A DNA stretch of 64,000 nt from Rhizobiaceae bacterium (GTDB lineage: Bacteria > Pseudomonadota > Alphaproteobacteria > Rhizobiales > Rhizobiaceae), in NCBI GenBank assembly GCA_023953905.1, contig JAMLJA010000020.1:1-64000 (forward strand). The letters run 5' to 3'. Made by a program: the position numbers and the translations under genes. The notes under the pieces were generated by a model. The model had not been told where the DNA came from, ran no database searches, and saw nothing but the letters and a program-made list of their open reading frames with translations. Positions within the stretch are counted from its first letter, which is position 1; each line of letters opens with the position of its first letter. Positions 51,792-61,009 of this stretch are shown here, piece after piece.

Positions 51792-51849
51792 AGGTGGACG
51801 TGCCGCGCCCTGCCTCCTACATCCCAAAGCGAATTTCGAAGGTAGGCAA

Positions 51850-52488
51850 ATGGGTCAACTCAACGGCGTCATCGTTCCAGTCACTCCCTTTCAGCAGAAC
51901 TGCACGATCCTTTTCGATGCTGATGACAAGGTCGGCGTGGTCGTGGACCCCGGCGGCGATGTTCCGGCAATCCTTGCAGCGATCGAGGAGCAAGGTGTGA
52001 CCGTGAGCGCCATCTGGATCACACATGGGCATCTTGATCATGTGGGCGGGGCGATGGAACTGAAGGCCGCACTTGGGGTCGATATCATTGGTCCGCACGA
52101 GGCAGACGCTCAACTCCTCACAAATGTTGCGAAGCAGGCGGCATCATACGGGCTGACCGGCATGCAGGACTGCACCCCGGATCGCTATCTTGTCGAAGGC
52201 GAAACCGTAAGCTTCGGCGACCATGTTTTCGAAATTCTGCATTGTCCTGGACATGCGCCGGGCCATATCGTCTTTTTCAACCGCGAAGCTGGTTTCGCCC
52301 ATGTCGGCGACGTACTTTTCCGGGGTTCTGTGGGTCGGACAGACCTGCCAGGCGGCGATCACGACACACTCATTCGTTCGATCAATGAAAAGCTGCTGCC
52401 GCTTGGGGATGATGTCGGCTTCATATGTGGGCATGGGCCGGGTGGACGCCTTGGGGAAGAGCGGCGCACAAATCCCTATCTGATCTGA
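51850..52488 (+). CDS. metallo-beta-lactamase-fold hydrolase, glyoxalase II-like (YcbL type)
   Basis: A 212-residue metallohydrolase. WITHGHLDHVGGAMELKAAL is the H-x-H-x-D-H motif, HCPGHAPGHIVFF adds the third histidine, and HVGDVLFRGSVGRTDLPGGD the bridging aspartate, with GHGPGG at the end. The compact size without the C-terminal glutathione-binding domain matches YcbL-type type II glyoxalases. It probably hydrolyses a thioester. The start at 51850 begins MGQLNGVIVPVTPFQQNC, typical of the family. Confidence 0.92.
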   Translation: MGQLNGVIVPVTPFQQNCTILFDADDKVGVVVDPGGDVPAILAAIEEQGVTVSAIWITHGHLDHVGGAMELKAALGVDIIGPHEADAQLLTNVAKQAASYGLTGMQDCTPDRYLVEGETVSFGDHVFEILHCPGHAPGHIVFFNREAGFAHVGDVLFRGSVGRTDLPGGDHDTLIRSINEKLLPLGDDVGFICGHGPGGRLGEERRTNPYLI

Positions 52489-52545
52489 CATGCCGGATCG
52501 GCGCGGATGCTCGATGCTCCGCGCCGTTGGAAACGGTCTGGCCGA

Positions 52546-52986
52546 TCATTCCGCCAGGCAGAAATGCTCCCGTCCGTCACGGCCAAGATAGGTGCCGCTT
52601 CGAGGATCAAACGTCCGGTACTGCTGCTCGCAGTAGCGATACCATCTCTTTGACCAGGGTTCGAATTCCCGGCCATAGTTTGACTGAGCGCCGTAATATT
52701 CCTCGCTGGGAACTGCGTCGAATTCCCAATCCCGGATAGGCCTGGGGCGCGGGTGACGCAGCGGATTGCGATCTACGACGACGTCGCGGTTCGATACCAG
52801 GGCGCCGGCGGCCAGCGCGCCAATAGCGAGGCCAAGAACTCCGGCTGCAACGGCATCACTGTTGGAGGCGTGCCGGCCACTATAGTGTCGGTGCTCGCGC
52901 CAACGCTCGCCCGCCTCGGCTGGTAAACTTGCAAAAGCGGTCGCGACAACGGCCAGCGACAGCACTGACTTCCTGAATGCACGCAT
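52546..52986 (-). CDS. BA14K-family protein
   Basis: A 146-residue exported protein. MRAFRKSVLSLAVVATAFAS is the signal peptide, ending PAEA. A hydrophobic segment (AAGVLGLAIGALAAGALVSN) at about 45-65 may anchor it. The C-terminal BA14K motif WYRYCEQQYRTFDPRSGTYL with GRDGREHFC matches the Brucella 14-kDa immunoreactive, lectin-like protein, which is found throughout the Hyphomicrobiales. AGGAGA precedes ATG 52986. Confidence 0.88.
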   Translation of the reverse strand: MRAFRKSVLSLAVVATAFASLPAEAGERWREHRHYSGRHASNSDAVAAGVLGLAIGALAAGALVSNRDVVVDRNPLRHPRPRPIRDWEFDAVPSEEYYGAQSNYGREFEPWSKRWYRYCEQQYRTFDPRSGTYLGRDGREHFCLAE

Positions 52987-53165
52987 AGGGTCTCCTGCGC
53001 GGGCCACCATGACAAGAACAGGCCCGATACGCAGAAAACCTAGAACTCCGCGGGTGAATGCAGGCTGAACGAACCCGCTGTCCTCACCACTCCGGAACGC
53101 CATCAACCCATTCTGCACAACCCTCTTGCGGAATGAGAAACGGCTGTTGCCTCAGGCGCCCGAAA

Positions 53166-53378
53166 TCACATGACTGTCAGATTGACCGCCTTGGGACCCT
53201 TCCCACGCTTGTCGGGCTCGGTATCGAACGACACCTTCTGGCCGTCTTCAAGTCCCGGCAGGCCGGAAGACTGCACCGCCGAGATATGAACGAAAACGTC
53301 CTTCTCGCCGTCGTCGGGGGTGATGAATCCAAACCCCTTCGCATGGTTGAAAAACTTCACTGTGCCGGTTTGCGGCAT
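53166..53378 (-). CDS. cold-shock protein, CspA family (copy 1)
   Basis: A 70-residue single cold-shock domain that binds single-stranded RNA and melts secondary structure. RNP1 is KGFGFITP and RNP2 is DVFVHIS. The end GKGPKAVNLTVM is typical. GAGGAG precedes ATG 53378. Its long leader (about 195 nt) begins with the same 31-nt sequence as copy 2, 400 bp away. Confidence 0.95.
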   Translation of the reverse strand: MPQTGTVKFFNHAKGFGFITPDDGEKDVFVHISAVQSSGLPGLEDGQKVSFDTEPDKRGKGPKAVNLTVM

Positions 53379-53542
53379 GGTCTGCTCCTCTTGTTCCCCA
53401 GTAATGCGGCAATCGGAAAACCATACCGACTGCATCAGGGCATTCACAGGAGGAGAAGAAACAGACAGAATGCGACGGGACATCTTTGGTCCTCTCACGC
53501 AACCCGCCCAGGCGCCTCACATCCGAGATCCCAGGGCAACCA

Positions 53543-53608
53543 TTCCAGTCTCCGGGCCAGCAAATGCCCGAACACTGATTTTTTCCTTCATTTTTCAAAT
53601 GTGAGCAA
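53543..53608 (-). promoter_or_regulatory. promoter and conserved 5' leader element of csp copy 1
   Basis: The minus-strand 31-mer at 53573-53543 begins GTTCGGGCATTTGCTG and is shared with csp copy 2 (30 of 31 positions). A TTGCTC at 53608-53603 begins exactly 35 bp upstream of its first base, so the element probably is the 5' end of a leader of about 195 nt. The -10 is poor (GAAAAA). The rest of the 398-bp gap 53379-53776 holds this leader and the terminator of copy 2. Confidence 0.6.
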
Positions 53609-53713
53609 GAGAAACTTTAGTGCAGCTTTCAGGTCAGCCAAATGACATTTTGAGAGACAATGGCGCTGTCACCCGTATAGCGATCAAGACAATGATAATT
53701 GTACCAATAAAGA

Positions 53714-53746
53714 CAAGGGGCGCGACAATCTCTGCCGCGCCCCTTG
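53714..53746 (-). terminator. hairpin ending csp copy 2
   Basis: CAAGGGGCGCG (53714-53724) pairs perfectly with CGCGCCCCTTG (53736-53746) around an 11-nt loop. On the minus strand it is followed by TCTTTATT. It lies 30 bp past the stop of csp copy 2. Confidence 0.75.
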
Positions 53747-53776
53747 CAAGAATTGATGTTGTGACGAAGCTGTCGA

Positions 53777-53989
53777 CTAGTCGACGCTAAGGTTCACTGC
53801 CTTCGGGCCCTTGCCCATGCGATCCGGTTCAACGTCGAAGGAAACCTTCTGACCGTCAACCAGCGTGCGCAGGCCGGACTTTTCGATTGCCGAGATATGA
53901 ACGAAAACGTCCTTCGCTCCACCGTCCGGCGTAATGAAACCGAAACCCTTGGTGGCATTGAAGAACTTTACGGTACCTGTCTGGCTCAT
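53777..53989 (-). CDS. cold-shock protein, CspA family (copy 2)
   Basis: A 70-residue cold-shock domain with RNP1 KGFGFITP and RNP2 DVFVHIS, differing from copy 1 at about a quarter of positions (NATKGF, KSGLRTLVDGQ, GPKAVNLSVD). ATG 53989 is used. The leader of about 187 nt has the same architecture as copy 1: TTGC box, then 35 bp, then the shared 31-nt start. The second copy probably arose by tandem duplication, after which only the coding region and this 5' end stayed alike. Confidence 0.95.
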   Translation of the reverse strand: MSQTGTVKFFNATKGFGFITPDGGAKDVFVHISAIEKSGLRTLVDGQKVSFDVEPDRMGKGPKAVNLSVD

Positions 53990-54145
53990 GTGGGGGACAC
54001 TCCATCACCCGTCTGTAGTTGGCATCCGATGGAAACATCGTAACACCGGTTAGGTCTTGGCCGTTTTGCGCTGGCGGCTACACACCCCTGCCAAGGCGGG
54101 TGGTTAGAGATTCACAATGTCGGGGAAAGGGTCGTGCAATGAACG

Positions 54146-54211
54146 TTCCAGTCTCCGGGTCAGCAAATGCCCGAACGGCGAAACTATCGCATGTATGACG
54201 GAATGTTGCAA
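54146..54211 (-). promoter_or_regulatory. promoter and conserved 5' leader element of csp copy 2
   Basis: On the minus strand TTGCAA (54211-54206), a 16-bp spacer and CGATAG (54189-54184) place transcription start at about 54176. That is the first base of the 31-nt element (54176-54146) shared with csp copy 1. A CGGG/CCCG pairing closes a loop with CATTTGCTG. Confidence 0.65.
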
Positions 54212-54253
54212 GATGTGAGCTTTATGTTCGCTTTGGCAGCGATAGCTTGCGTC

Positions 54254-55204
54254 TCAGGCGATCGCCGGGGCGGGCGACAAGGCTTTCTGAACCTTGCCTT
54301 GCATCTTGCGCGGGAGCGCATCCAACGGCACCACGCGCTCGCGGCGACCGTCCGTGATACGCGCGAACGGAAACAGTTCGTAGGCCGCGATCTGTCCCCT
54401 TTCGGCTCCCGATGAGGCGATATCCACGATGAACATTGCCCCCAATTGGCTGGTCGGATCGGAAGAGGCCGGCTTTCCGTGAAATGTCCCCAACCCACAT
54501 GCGAGAAAAGTGAAGCCGCCGCTCTGCGGATGAGAGACAGGTGGCACGATGAGGCCGATTCCCCGTCCCGCCACACAATTAGGCTGACCGATCTTGACTG
54601 CGGGTCTCTGGGAACCACCTGATCGAGCGTCTGGAAGCGCGCAGAACATGCTCGGTGCTTGATTGACCCGAGCGCAGGTCTCGGACTGAGCCAGCAGTCG
54701 GACCTTGATGTTCCTCAAGGAAATCTCGCTTACCGGATCGGTACCTTCCACGCCAAGGGTCCTGACATGCAGTGACCTTAAAGTACGGAGTGTCTCCTCA
54801 TAGCCGACATTCCCCTGATCGAATATCGCACCGCCCGCTACCGATAGAACGAGACGGTCCGTTTCGATGCCCATCGCAGAAATCAGTCCCAAGAGTGCGC
54901 CTGCATTCATGTGCCGGCGCTGTCCCATCCACGAGCCCAGGGATTTGTGTGGTCGACGCACAATGGGGCTGCCGCATCCGGCTACGACCAAATCAGCGGA
55001 TTGAAGCGCACCTGCGATGACGGGATCAAGAATGGGCGCATCCCGGTCATTGCGTGCAGCAAGATCACCTAGAAAGATCAGGCGCGCAAAGTCTCTGGGC
55101 GGATGGCGCATCAACGCCGCGGCCATCGCAGCACCATGCTCGGCTATACCCGCTTGTGAGGCGGGCTGCGAGCGCGACAATCGGAACCTCTGGGGCATCC
55201 GCAT
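54254..55204 (-). CDS. degenerate CapA/PgsA-like metallophosphoesterase-fold protein
   Basis: A 316-residue protein whose first half follows the CapA pattern: ARLIFLGDLAARND (usual fGDi), SADLVVAGCGSPIVRR (usual DlvvaNlE), VLSVAGGAIFDQGNVGYEET (usual aNNHifDyG) and LHVRTLGVEGTDP. The asparagine and NNH metal ligands are replaced (GCGSP, AGG), so phosphoesterase activity is unlikely. The second half (FCALPDARSGGSQRPAVKIG and onward) is unrecognised. No signal peptide is visible. The start is uncertain; ATG 55204 follows GGTGGTGGAA. This assignment rests on motif spacing only. Confidence 0.6.
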   Translation of the reverse strand: MRMPQRFRLSRSQPASQAGIAEHGAAMAAALMRHPPRDFARLIFLGDLAARNDRDAPILDPVIAGALQSADLVVAGCGSPIVRRPHKSLGSWMGQRRHMNAGALLGLISAMGIETDRLVLSVAGGAIFDQGNVGYEETLRTLRSLHVRTLGVEGTDPVSEISLRNIKVRLLAQSETCARVNQAPSMFCALPDARSGGSQRPAVKIGQPNCVAGRGIGLIVPPVSHPQSGGFTFLACGLGTFHGKPASSDPTSQLGAMFIVDIASSGAERGQIAAYELFPFARITDGRRERVVPLDALPRKMQGKVQKALSPAPAIA

Positions 55205-55376
55205 TTCCACCACCGGTGCGTAACGTCTCGGACATCGAGAACGGGAAGCCGAACTTTATCGAAAGATGGCGGATTTTCCGTTAACGCCCGAACCGAGCAC
55301 GAACCTGTTATGTCACCTTGACCCAGCCGCCATGCTGGCACATGTTCCGCCGCCGAGACCCCCAGCGGAGCCTGCT

Positions 55377-56228
55377 GTGATCGAATACCTCCTGCTGCCG
55401 ATCTCGGCGATACCGTTCCCGCAGATCGACCCGGTTATCGTGCAGATCGGGCCTTTGGCGATACACTGGTATGGCGTCGGCTACATTGTCGGCATCTTGT
55501 TTGCCTGGTGGTATGCCAGAAAGCTCGTCGCGACTGACCGGCTGTGGGCCGGCAAAGCTTCGCCGATCAAGGGTAACGACATCGACGATTTTCTGGTCTG
55601 GGCGGCGGTCGGTATCGTCCTTGGCGGACGTCTGGGATATATTCTTTTCTACGATTTTGCCCGCTACATCGAAAATCCCGCAGACATGCTCGCCATCTGG
55701 CAGGGTGGAATGTCTTTCCATGGAGGCTTCGCGGGAACCACCATCGCCATGGTGCTCTTCGCCCGCTCGCGTGGATTCAGCGCGTGGTCCATGTTTGACG
55801 TGATTGCGGCAGGTGCTCCTGTCGGACTCGGTCTTGTCCGAATTGCCAATTTCATCAACTCGGAGCTCTGGGGACGGTTCACCAACGTCCCCTGGGCCGT
55901 CGAGTTTCCAAATGGCGGGCCGTTCACGCGCCATCCCAGTCAGATTTACGAAGCATTGCTGGAAGGTCTTGTCCTATTCGGCGTCCTGCTGTTCCTCGTC
56001 TGGGGTCTCAGGAAACTCAGGGCTCCCGGCTTTGTCTCGGGTGCCTTTGTGGCCGGATACGGCCTGTCGCGCATTTTCGTGGAGTTCTTTCGCGAGCCGG
56101 ATGTGCAGCTTGGCTACCTCCTCGGCGGGTGGCTGACCATGGGCATGGTGCTTTCGCTGCCAATGGTGCTGATCGGAATCTGGATGATGGCGCGTGCGCG
56201 TCCCTTGGTGGCCGCGCCGACGTCGTGA
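55377..56228 (+). CDS. lgt: prolipoprotein diacylglyceryl transferase
   Basis: Attaches diacylglycerol to the lipobox cysteine, the first step of lipoprotein maturation, in the inner membrane. The 283-residue, seven-helix protein has IGPLAIHWYGVGYIVGILFA, GGRLGYILFYDF, IWQGGMSFHGGFAGTTIAMV with the essential histidine region, and GLGLVRIANFINSELWGR, the Lgt signature. GTG 55377 (IEYLLLPISAIPFPQIDP) has CGGAG six bases upstream and matches the usual rhizobial N-terminus better than the earlier ATGs. It begins a run with the DUF185 gene, pgeF and the M24-like gene. Confidence 0.95.
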   Translation: MIEYLLLPISAIPFPQIDPVIVQIGPLAIHWYGVGYIVGILFAWWYARKLVATDRLWAGKASPIKGNDIDDFLVWAAVGIVLGGRLGYILFYDFARYIENPADMLAIWQGGMSFHGGFAGTTIAMVLFARSRGFSAWSMFDVIAAGAPVGLGLVRIANFINSELWGRFTNVPWAVEFPNGGPFTRHPSQIYEALLEGLVLFGVLLFLVWGLRKLRAPGFVSGAFVAGYGLSRIFVEFFREPDVQLGYLLGGWLTMGMVLSLPMVLIGIWMMARARPLVAAPTS

Positions 56229-56239
56229 CGGGTCCCCGC

Positions 56240-57328
56240 ATGACTGCCCTCAAGGCGTGCATCATCCGGCAGATCGAAACGGCGGGACCGATCTCGCTTC
56301 AGGAATATATGGCGCTGTGCCTGTCCGACCCGAATGATGGCTACTACACGACGCGCGACCCCTTCGGCAGGCAGGGCGATTTCACCACGGCGCCGGAAGT
56401 CAGCCAGATGTTTGGGGAACTGATCGGGGCCTGGATCGCCGCCATTTGGCTCGCAATGGGCAAGCCTGAAGCCCTTGCTGTGGCAGAGATTGGGCCTGGT
56501 CGCGGCACACTGATGAAAGACGTGGCGCGCACGCTCGGCAAGATCGCGCCCACTCTGCACAAGGCGGCGCGCTTCACCCTCATCGAAACCAGCCCACGCC
56601 TGGCAAAAGTGCAGGCCGACACGCTCCAAGACATGGAGGGCACGTTTTTCTGGCAGGAGAGCGTCGAAACGTTACCGGCCATGCCCGTGATCATTGTCGG
56701 CAACGAGCTCTTTGACGCCATTCCAGTCCGGCAGTATGTCAAGACAGGATCGGGCTGGCGTGAGCGTCTTGTCGATACGAACGACGAGGGCGACCTGCGT
56801 TTCGTCGCTGGTCTGGGATCGCTGGACCCGTCCCTTTTGCCACCGAATGCTAATACGGCGCCACTCGGAGCGATCGTTGAACTGGCTCCGGCTCGATCAG
56901 CCCTGATGCAGAACATTGCAACACATGTCGCAGCACATGGCGGCGCTGGCCTGTTCATCGACTATGGCTACGGCGAGCCCGCCATTGGAGATACGCTCCA
57001 GGCCATGCGTCAACACGCATATGACGACGCGCTGGCCCACCCCGGCGAAGCCGATCTCACGACCCATGTCGATTTTGCCGCACTTGGTGCGACCGCGAGG
57101 CGGGCGGGATTGCAGTGTCTCTACACCACGCAGGGCGAATTCCTGCTCTCCCTGGGACTGTTGGAGCGTGCAGGCAACCTTGGCGCCAACGCATCGCAAA
57201 AGGTGCGCGAACGCCTGACTGGAGAGGTCGAACGGCTCGCCTCCGATGACCAGATGGGACGTCTTTTCAAGGTGCTCGCAATCAGTCGACCCGGGATCGC
57301 GATCCCGGGCTTCGCACCGTCGAATTGA
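56240..57328 (+). CDS. DUF185 SAM-dependent methyltransferase (NDUFAF7-like)
   Basis: A 362-residue methyltransferase of the DUF185/MidA group. The mitochondrial homologue NDUFAF7 methylates an arginine in complex I. ISLQEYMALCLSDPNDGYYT and DPFGRQGDFTTAPEVSQMFG are the hallmark start. VAEIGPGRGTLMKDV is the SAM site, and VIIVGNELFDAIPVRQYV and FIDYGYGEPAIGDTLQAMRQ follow. It lies 11 bp after lgt. ATG 56240 is preferred; a GTG at 56225 would overlap the lgt stop as GTGA. Confidence 0.92.
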   Translation: MTALKACIIRQIETAGPISLQEYMALCLSDPNDGYYTTRDPFGRQGDFTTAPEVSQMFGELIGAWIAAIWLAMGKPEALAVAEIGPGRGTLMKDVARTLGKIAPTLHKAARFTLIETSPRLAKVQADTLQDMEGTFFWQESVETLPAMPVIIVGNELFDAIPVRQYVKTGSGWRERLVDTNDEGDLRFVAGLGSLDPSLLPPNANTAPLGAIVELAPARSALMQNIATHVAAHGGAGLFIDYGYGEPAIGDTLQAMRQHAYDDALAHPGEADLTTHVDFAALGATARRAGLQCLYTTQGEFLLSLGLLERAGNLGANASQKVRERLTGEVERLASDDQMGRLFKVLAISRPGIAIPGFAPSN

Positions 57329-57431
57329 CTCGCGCACCCTGCTGGATCACTGTCCGCAATCGTTGGTAACAACGCGTGAATTCATGCACATGGCTTGACG
57401 TACGGGGCGGGGCAAAGGAGAAAGCGGCGAC

Positions 57432-58226
57432 ATGCTTGATTCTTCGAGACCCGCACCGCTGCGCGCCGATTTGCTGGATAGTGCAGCAATATCAGGGATA
57501 AGACACGGTTTCTTTACAAGGATCGGCGGGGTCTCTTCCGGAATTTACTCTAGCCTGAACATTGGAACCGGCTCGCTGGACGATCAGACGCTGGTAACCG
57601 AGAATCGCAGGCGCGTGGCCGAGTGGATGGGCGTTCTGCCCGAGGCTCTGATCACAGTGCATCAGATACACTCGCCCGATGCAATCATCGTGCGCGCGCC
57701 GTTTCCCGGCGATCGGCCCAAGGCCGATGCGATTGTCACAGATCGTCCAGGCATCGCCGTTGCCGCCGCTTCCGCAGATTGCGGTCCGGTGCTGTTCGCA
57801 GATCCGAATGCGCGCATCGTGGGCGCTGCCCATGCAGGCTGGAAAGGCGCCCTCACCGGGGTGCTTGAAAGCACCATCGACGCCATGGAAACGCTGGGTG
57901 CGCTGCGCGAGAATATTATCGCCGTTCTGGGTCCCTCAATCAGCCAGAAGAACTATGAGGTAGGTCCCGAATTCATCGCCCGCTTTGTCGAGGCGAATGA
58001 TCACAACGCCCGCTATTTCGCACCTTCGGGCAAGTCTGGCCATGCTCTGTTCGATCTCAACCTTTACACCGTCGACCGACTGACGCAGGCGGGAGTGACG
58101 GCCACCCAGCTCGGCCGCTGCACCTACGCCGAAGAAGACCTTTTCTTTTCGTATCGCCGCACCACCCATCGCCGCGAGGCCGATTACGGCAGGCAGATTT
58201 CAGCTATCGTATTGGAGGATGTTTGA
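57432..58226 (+). CDS. pgeF: peptidoglycan editing factor PgeF (laccase-domain/DUF152)
   Basis: Removes wrong amino acids (L-Ser) from peptidoglycan precursors in Escherichia coli; the family was formerly called multicopper polyphenol oxidase. The 264-residue protein has GIRHGFFTRIGGVSSGIYSS, LITVHQIHSPD, VAAASADCGPVLFADPN with the metal cysteine, and IVGAAHAGWKGALTGVLEST with the histidine. It sits in the usual alphaproteobacterial cluster after lgt and the DUF185 gene. Its stop overlaps the start of the next gene by one base (TGATG). Confidence 0.93.
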   Translation: MLDSSRPAPLRADLLDSAAISGIRHGFFTRIGGVSSGIYSSLNIGTGSLDDQTLVTENRRRVAEWMGVLPEALITVHQIHSPDAIIVRAPFPGDRPKADAIVTDRPGIAVAAASADCGPVLFADPNARIVGAAHAGWKGALTGVLESTIDAMETLGALRENIIAVLGPSISQKNYEVGPEFIARFVEANDHNARYFAPSGKSGHALFDLNLYTVDRLTQAGVTATQLGRCTYAEEDLFFSYRRTTHRREADYGRQISAIVLEDV

Positions 58227-59377
58227 TGGCGCTTCATTTCGAGCAGACCGAATTCGACGCACGTCGCGACCGCCTTGTTCTGGAGATGATCGAGCGCAAG
58301 CTCGACGCAATCGTACTTTTCGCCCAGGAGAGCATGTACTGGCTGACAGGCTACGACACGTTCGGATTCTGCTTCTTCCAGGCACTGGTGATGAAGGCCG
58401 ATGGATCCATGGTCCTCTTGACGCGCTCTGCCGATCTGCGCCAGGCGCGCCACACATCGACCATCGACAATATCGTCGTCTGGACCGACAGGGCGGACGC
58501 AAATCCCACCGTTGAGCTGCGTAACCTGCTGAATGATATGGACCTGTTGGGCCGACGCATCGGTGTGGAATATGACACGCACGGCCTCACCGCGTTTAAC
58601 GGGCGCAGACTTGACGAACAGTTGCAGACGTTCGGTCAGATCGTCGACGCGTCAGGCATTGTCGGCCATTTGCGCCTGTTCAAAAGCCCCGCAGAGATCA
58701 AGAAGGTCGAGAAGGCCGCCGCACTCGCCGATGACGCGCTGGATGCCGCGCTGCCACTGATCAAGCAAGGTGGAGACGAGGGCGCAATTCTGGCCGCGAT
58801 GCAGGGCGCGATCTTTGCGGGCGGCGGTGACTATCCTGCCAACGAATTCATCATCGGTTCCGGTCCCGACGCGCTTTTGTGCCGCTACAAGGCAGGACGA
58901 CGCAAGCTCAACAAGAATGACCAGCTGACGCTCGAATGGGCGGGTGTCTATCATCACTATCACGCGGCGATGATGCGAACCGTGCTCACTGGCAAGGTAT
59001 CGAAGCGTCATCAGGAGCTGTTTGACGCGGCAAAGGACGCGCTGGAGGCGGTTGAGGCCGCAATGGTGCCCGGCAAGACGTTCGGTGACGTGTTTGACGC
59101 CCATGCGCGTAGCATGGAAGCGCATGGGCTGACCCGCCACCGCCTCAATGCCTGCGGTTATTCGCTCGGTGCGCGCTTCACGCCTTCGTGGATGGACATG
59201 CCGATGTTCTATCAGGGCAACCCTGAGCCAATCGCGCCGGATATGACCCTCTTCGCACATATGATCATCATGGATTCGGAGAGCGATACGGCCATGACAT
59301 TGGGACGGACCTATTTGACCACCGATACACAGCCAAGGCCCCTCTCCCGCCATGATCTCGACCTTATCGTGAAGTGA
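58226..59377 (+). CDS. M24-family (Xaa-Pro dipeptidase-like) protein with altered metal ligands
   Basis: A 383-residue pita-bread-fold protein. The N-terminal creatinase-like domain contains IVLFAQESMYWLTGYDTFGF. The C-terminal M24 domain begins at about 155 (RLFKSPAEIKKVEKAAALAD). Where peptidases carry metal ligands this protein differs: LTLEWAGVYHHYHAAMMRT (usual D-x-G and s-D-x-t-R-T) and HRLNACGYSLGARF (usual GHGIG). It is therefore probably not a classical metallopeptidase, though related hydrolases such as ectoine hydrolase also diverge. GGAGG six bases before ATG 58226 and the TGATG overlap tie it to pgeF. Confidence 0.82.
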   Translation: MALHFEQTEFDARRDRLVLEMIERKLDAIVLFAQESMYWLTGYDTFGFCFFQALVMKADGSMVLLTRSADLRQARHTSTIDNIVVWTDRADANPTVELRNLLNDMDLLGRRIGVEYDTHGLTAFNGRRLDEQLQTFGQIVDASGIVGHLRLFKSPAEIKKVEKAAALADDALDAALPLIKQGGDEGAILAAMQGAIFAGGGDYPANEFIIGSGPDALLCRYKAGRRKLNKNDQLTLEWAGVYHHYHAAMMRTVLTGKVSKRHQELFDAAKDALEAVEAAMVPGKTFGDVFDAHARSMEAHGLTRHRLNACGYSLGARFTPSWMDMPMFYQGNPEPIAPDMTLFAHMIIMDSESDTAMTLGRTYLTTDTQPRPLSRHDLDLIVK

Positions 59378-59428
59378 CTTCTGCAAGGTTCGGCAGCAAT
59401 GGCCGGAATGTGAGGGGTTGTGGAAAGC

Positions 59429-59974
59429 ATGATGACAGCGCGTCTGAGAAAGCTCTGTATCCTGTCTCTCCTGGCCGTTCCGGCGGCCTGTACCAGTACG
59501 GATGTGCTTGAGCCCTCGGCAATCGCCACCGACAACGCCGGATCGCCTGCAGGGACAACCCCATCGTCGCAACCCTCCATAGGGGACAGCAATGGCGCGA
59601 CCGCCGCCATCCCCAATGTGAAACGCCTGCAGTTTGCGCCCATCATCGGGACTCCTGTCGAAGCGGCAGTGCCACTGAGCGAACGACTGACGCTCCGTGC
59701 CCGCGAGCGCGGATTTACCATCGCAGGCAGCGGCGATTCTCAATCGCTCGTGTTGAAGGGTTATTTTTCCGCGCTACCGGAAGGCAAGGAAACGACCGTC
59801 GTTTATGTGTGGGACGTTCTCGACAGCACGGGCAACCGCCTGCACCGCATTCAGGGTCAACAGACGGCGAAAGGCGGAGCAGGCTGGGATTCCGTACCGG
59901 CTGGGACCATGCAGATTATCGCGGATCAGACCATCGATCAGCTTGGCATATGGCTCGGTCGGAGCAGCGGCTGA
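59429..59974 (+). CDS. hypothetical lipoprotein
   Basis: A 181-residue exported protein with lipoprotein signal MMTARLRKLCILSLLAVPAAC. A Ser/Thr/Pro-rich linker follows, then a compact domain of about 120 residues (VKRLQFAPIIGTPVEAAVPL, TIAGSGDSQSLVLKGYFSAL, VVYVWDVLDSTGNRLHRIQG, DSVPAGTMQIIADQTIDQLG). The end is reminiscent of LptE/PilP-like small outer-membrane lipoproteins but nothing specific is recognised. It lies 102 bp upstream of prs. Confidence 0.78.
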   Translation: MMTARLRKLCILSLLAVPAACTSTDVLEPSAIATDNAGSPAGTTPSSQPSIGDSNGATAAIPNVKRLQFAPIIGTPVEAAVPLSERLTLRARERGFTIAGSGDSQSLVLKGYFSALPEGKETTVVYVWDVLDSTGNRLHRIQGQQTAKGGAGWDSVPAGTMQIIADQTIDQLGIWLGRSSG

Positions 59975-60076
59975 GCCCAAATCATATCTGGCGTGGGGTA
60001 AAAAACCCCGATCGGCGCTTGCAATACCGGCGTGCAGCGCTAAAAGCCGCCTCAACTCGTCGCCCAAGGCAGCTGC

Positions 60077-61005
<929 letters not shown>

Positions 61006-61009
<4 letters not shown>

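Noticed and set aside
52655..52672. GGTTCGAATTCC resembling a tRNA T-loop
   Set aside because: It lies inside the BA14K gene and no acceptor, D or anticodon arms can be drawn around it.
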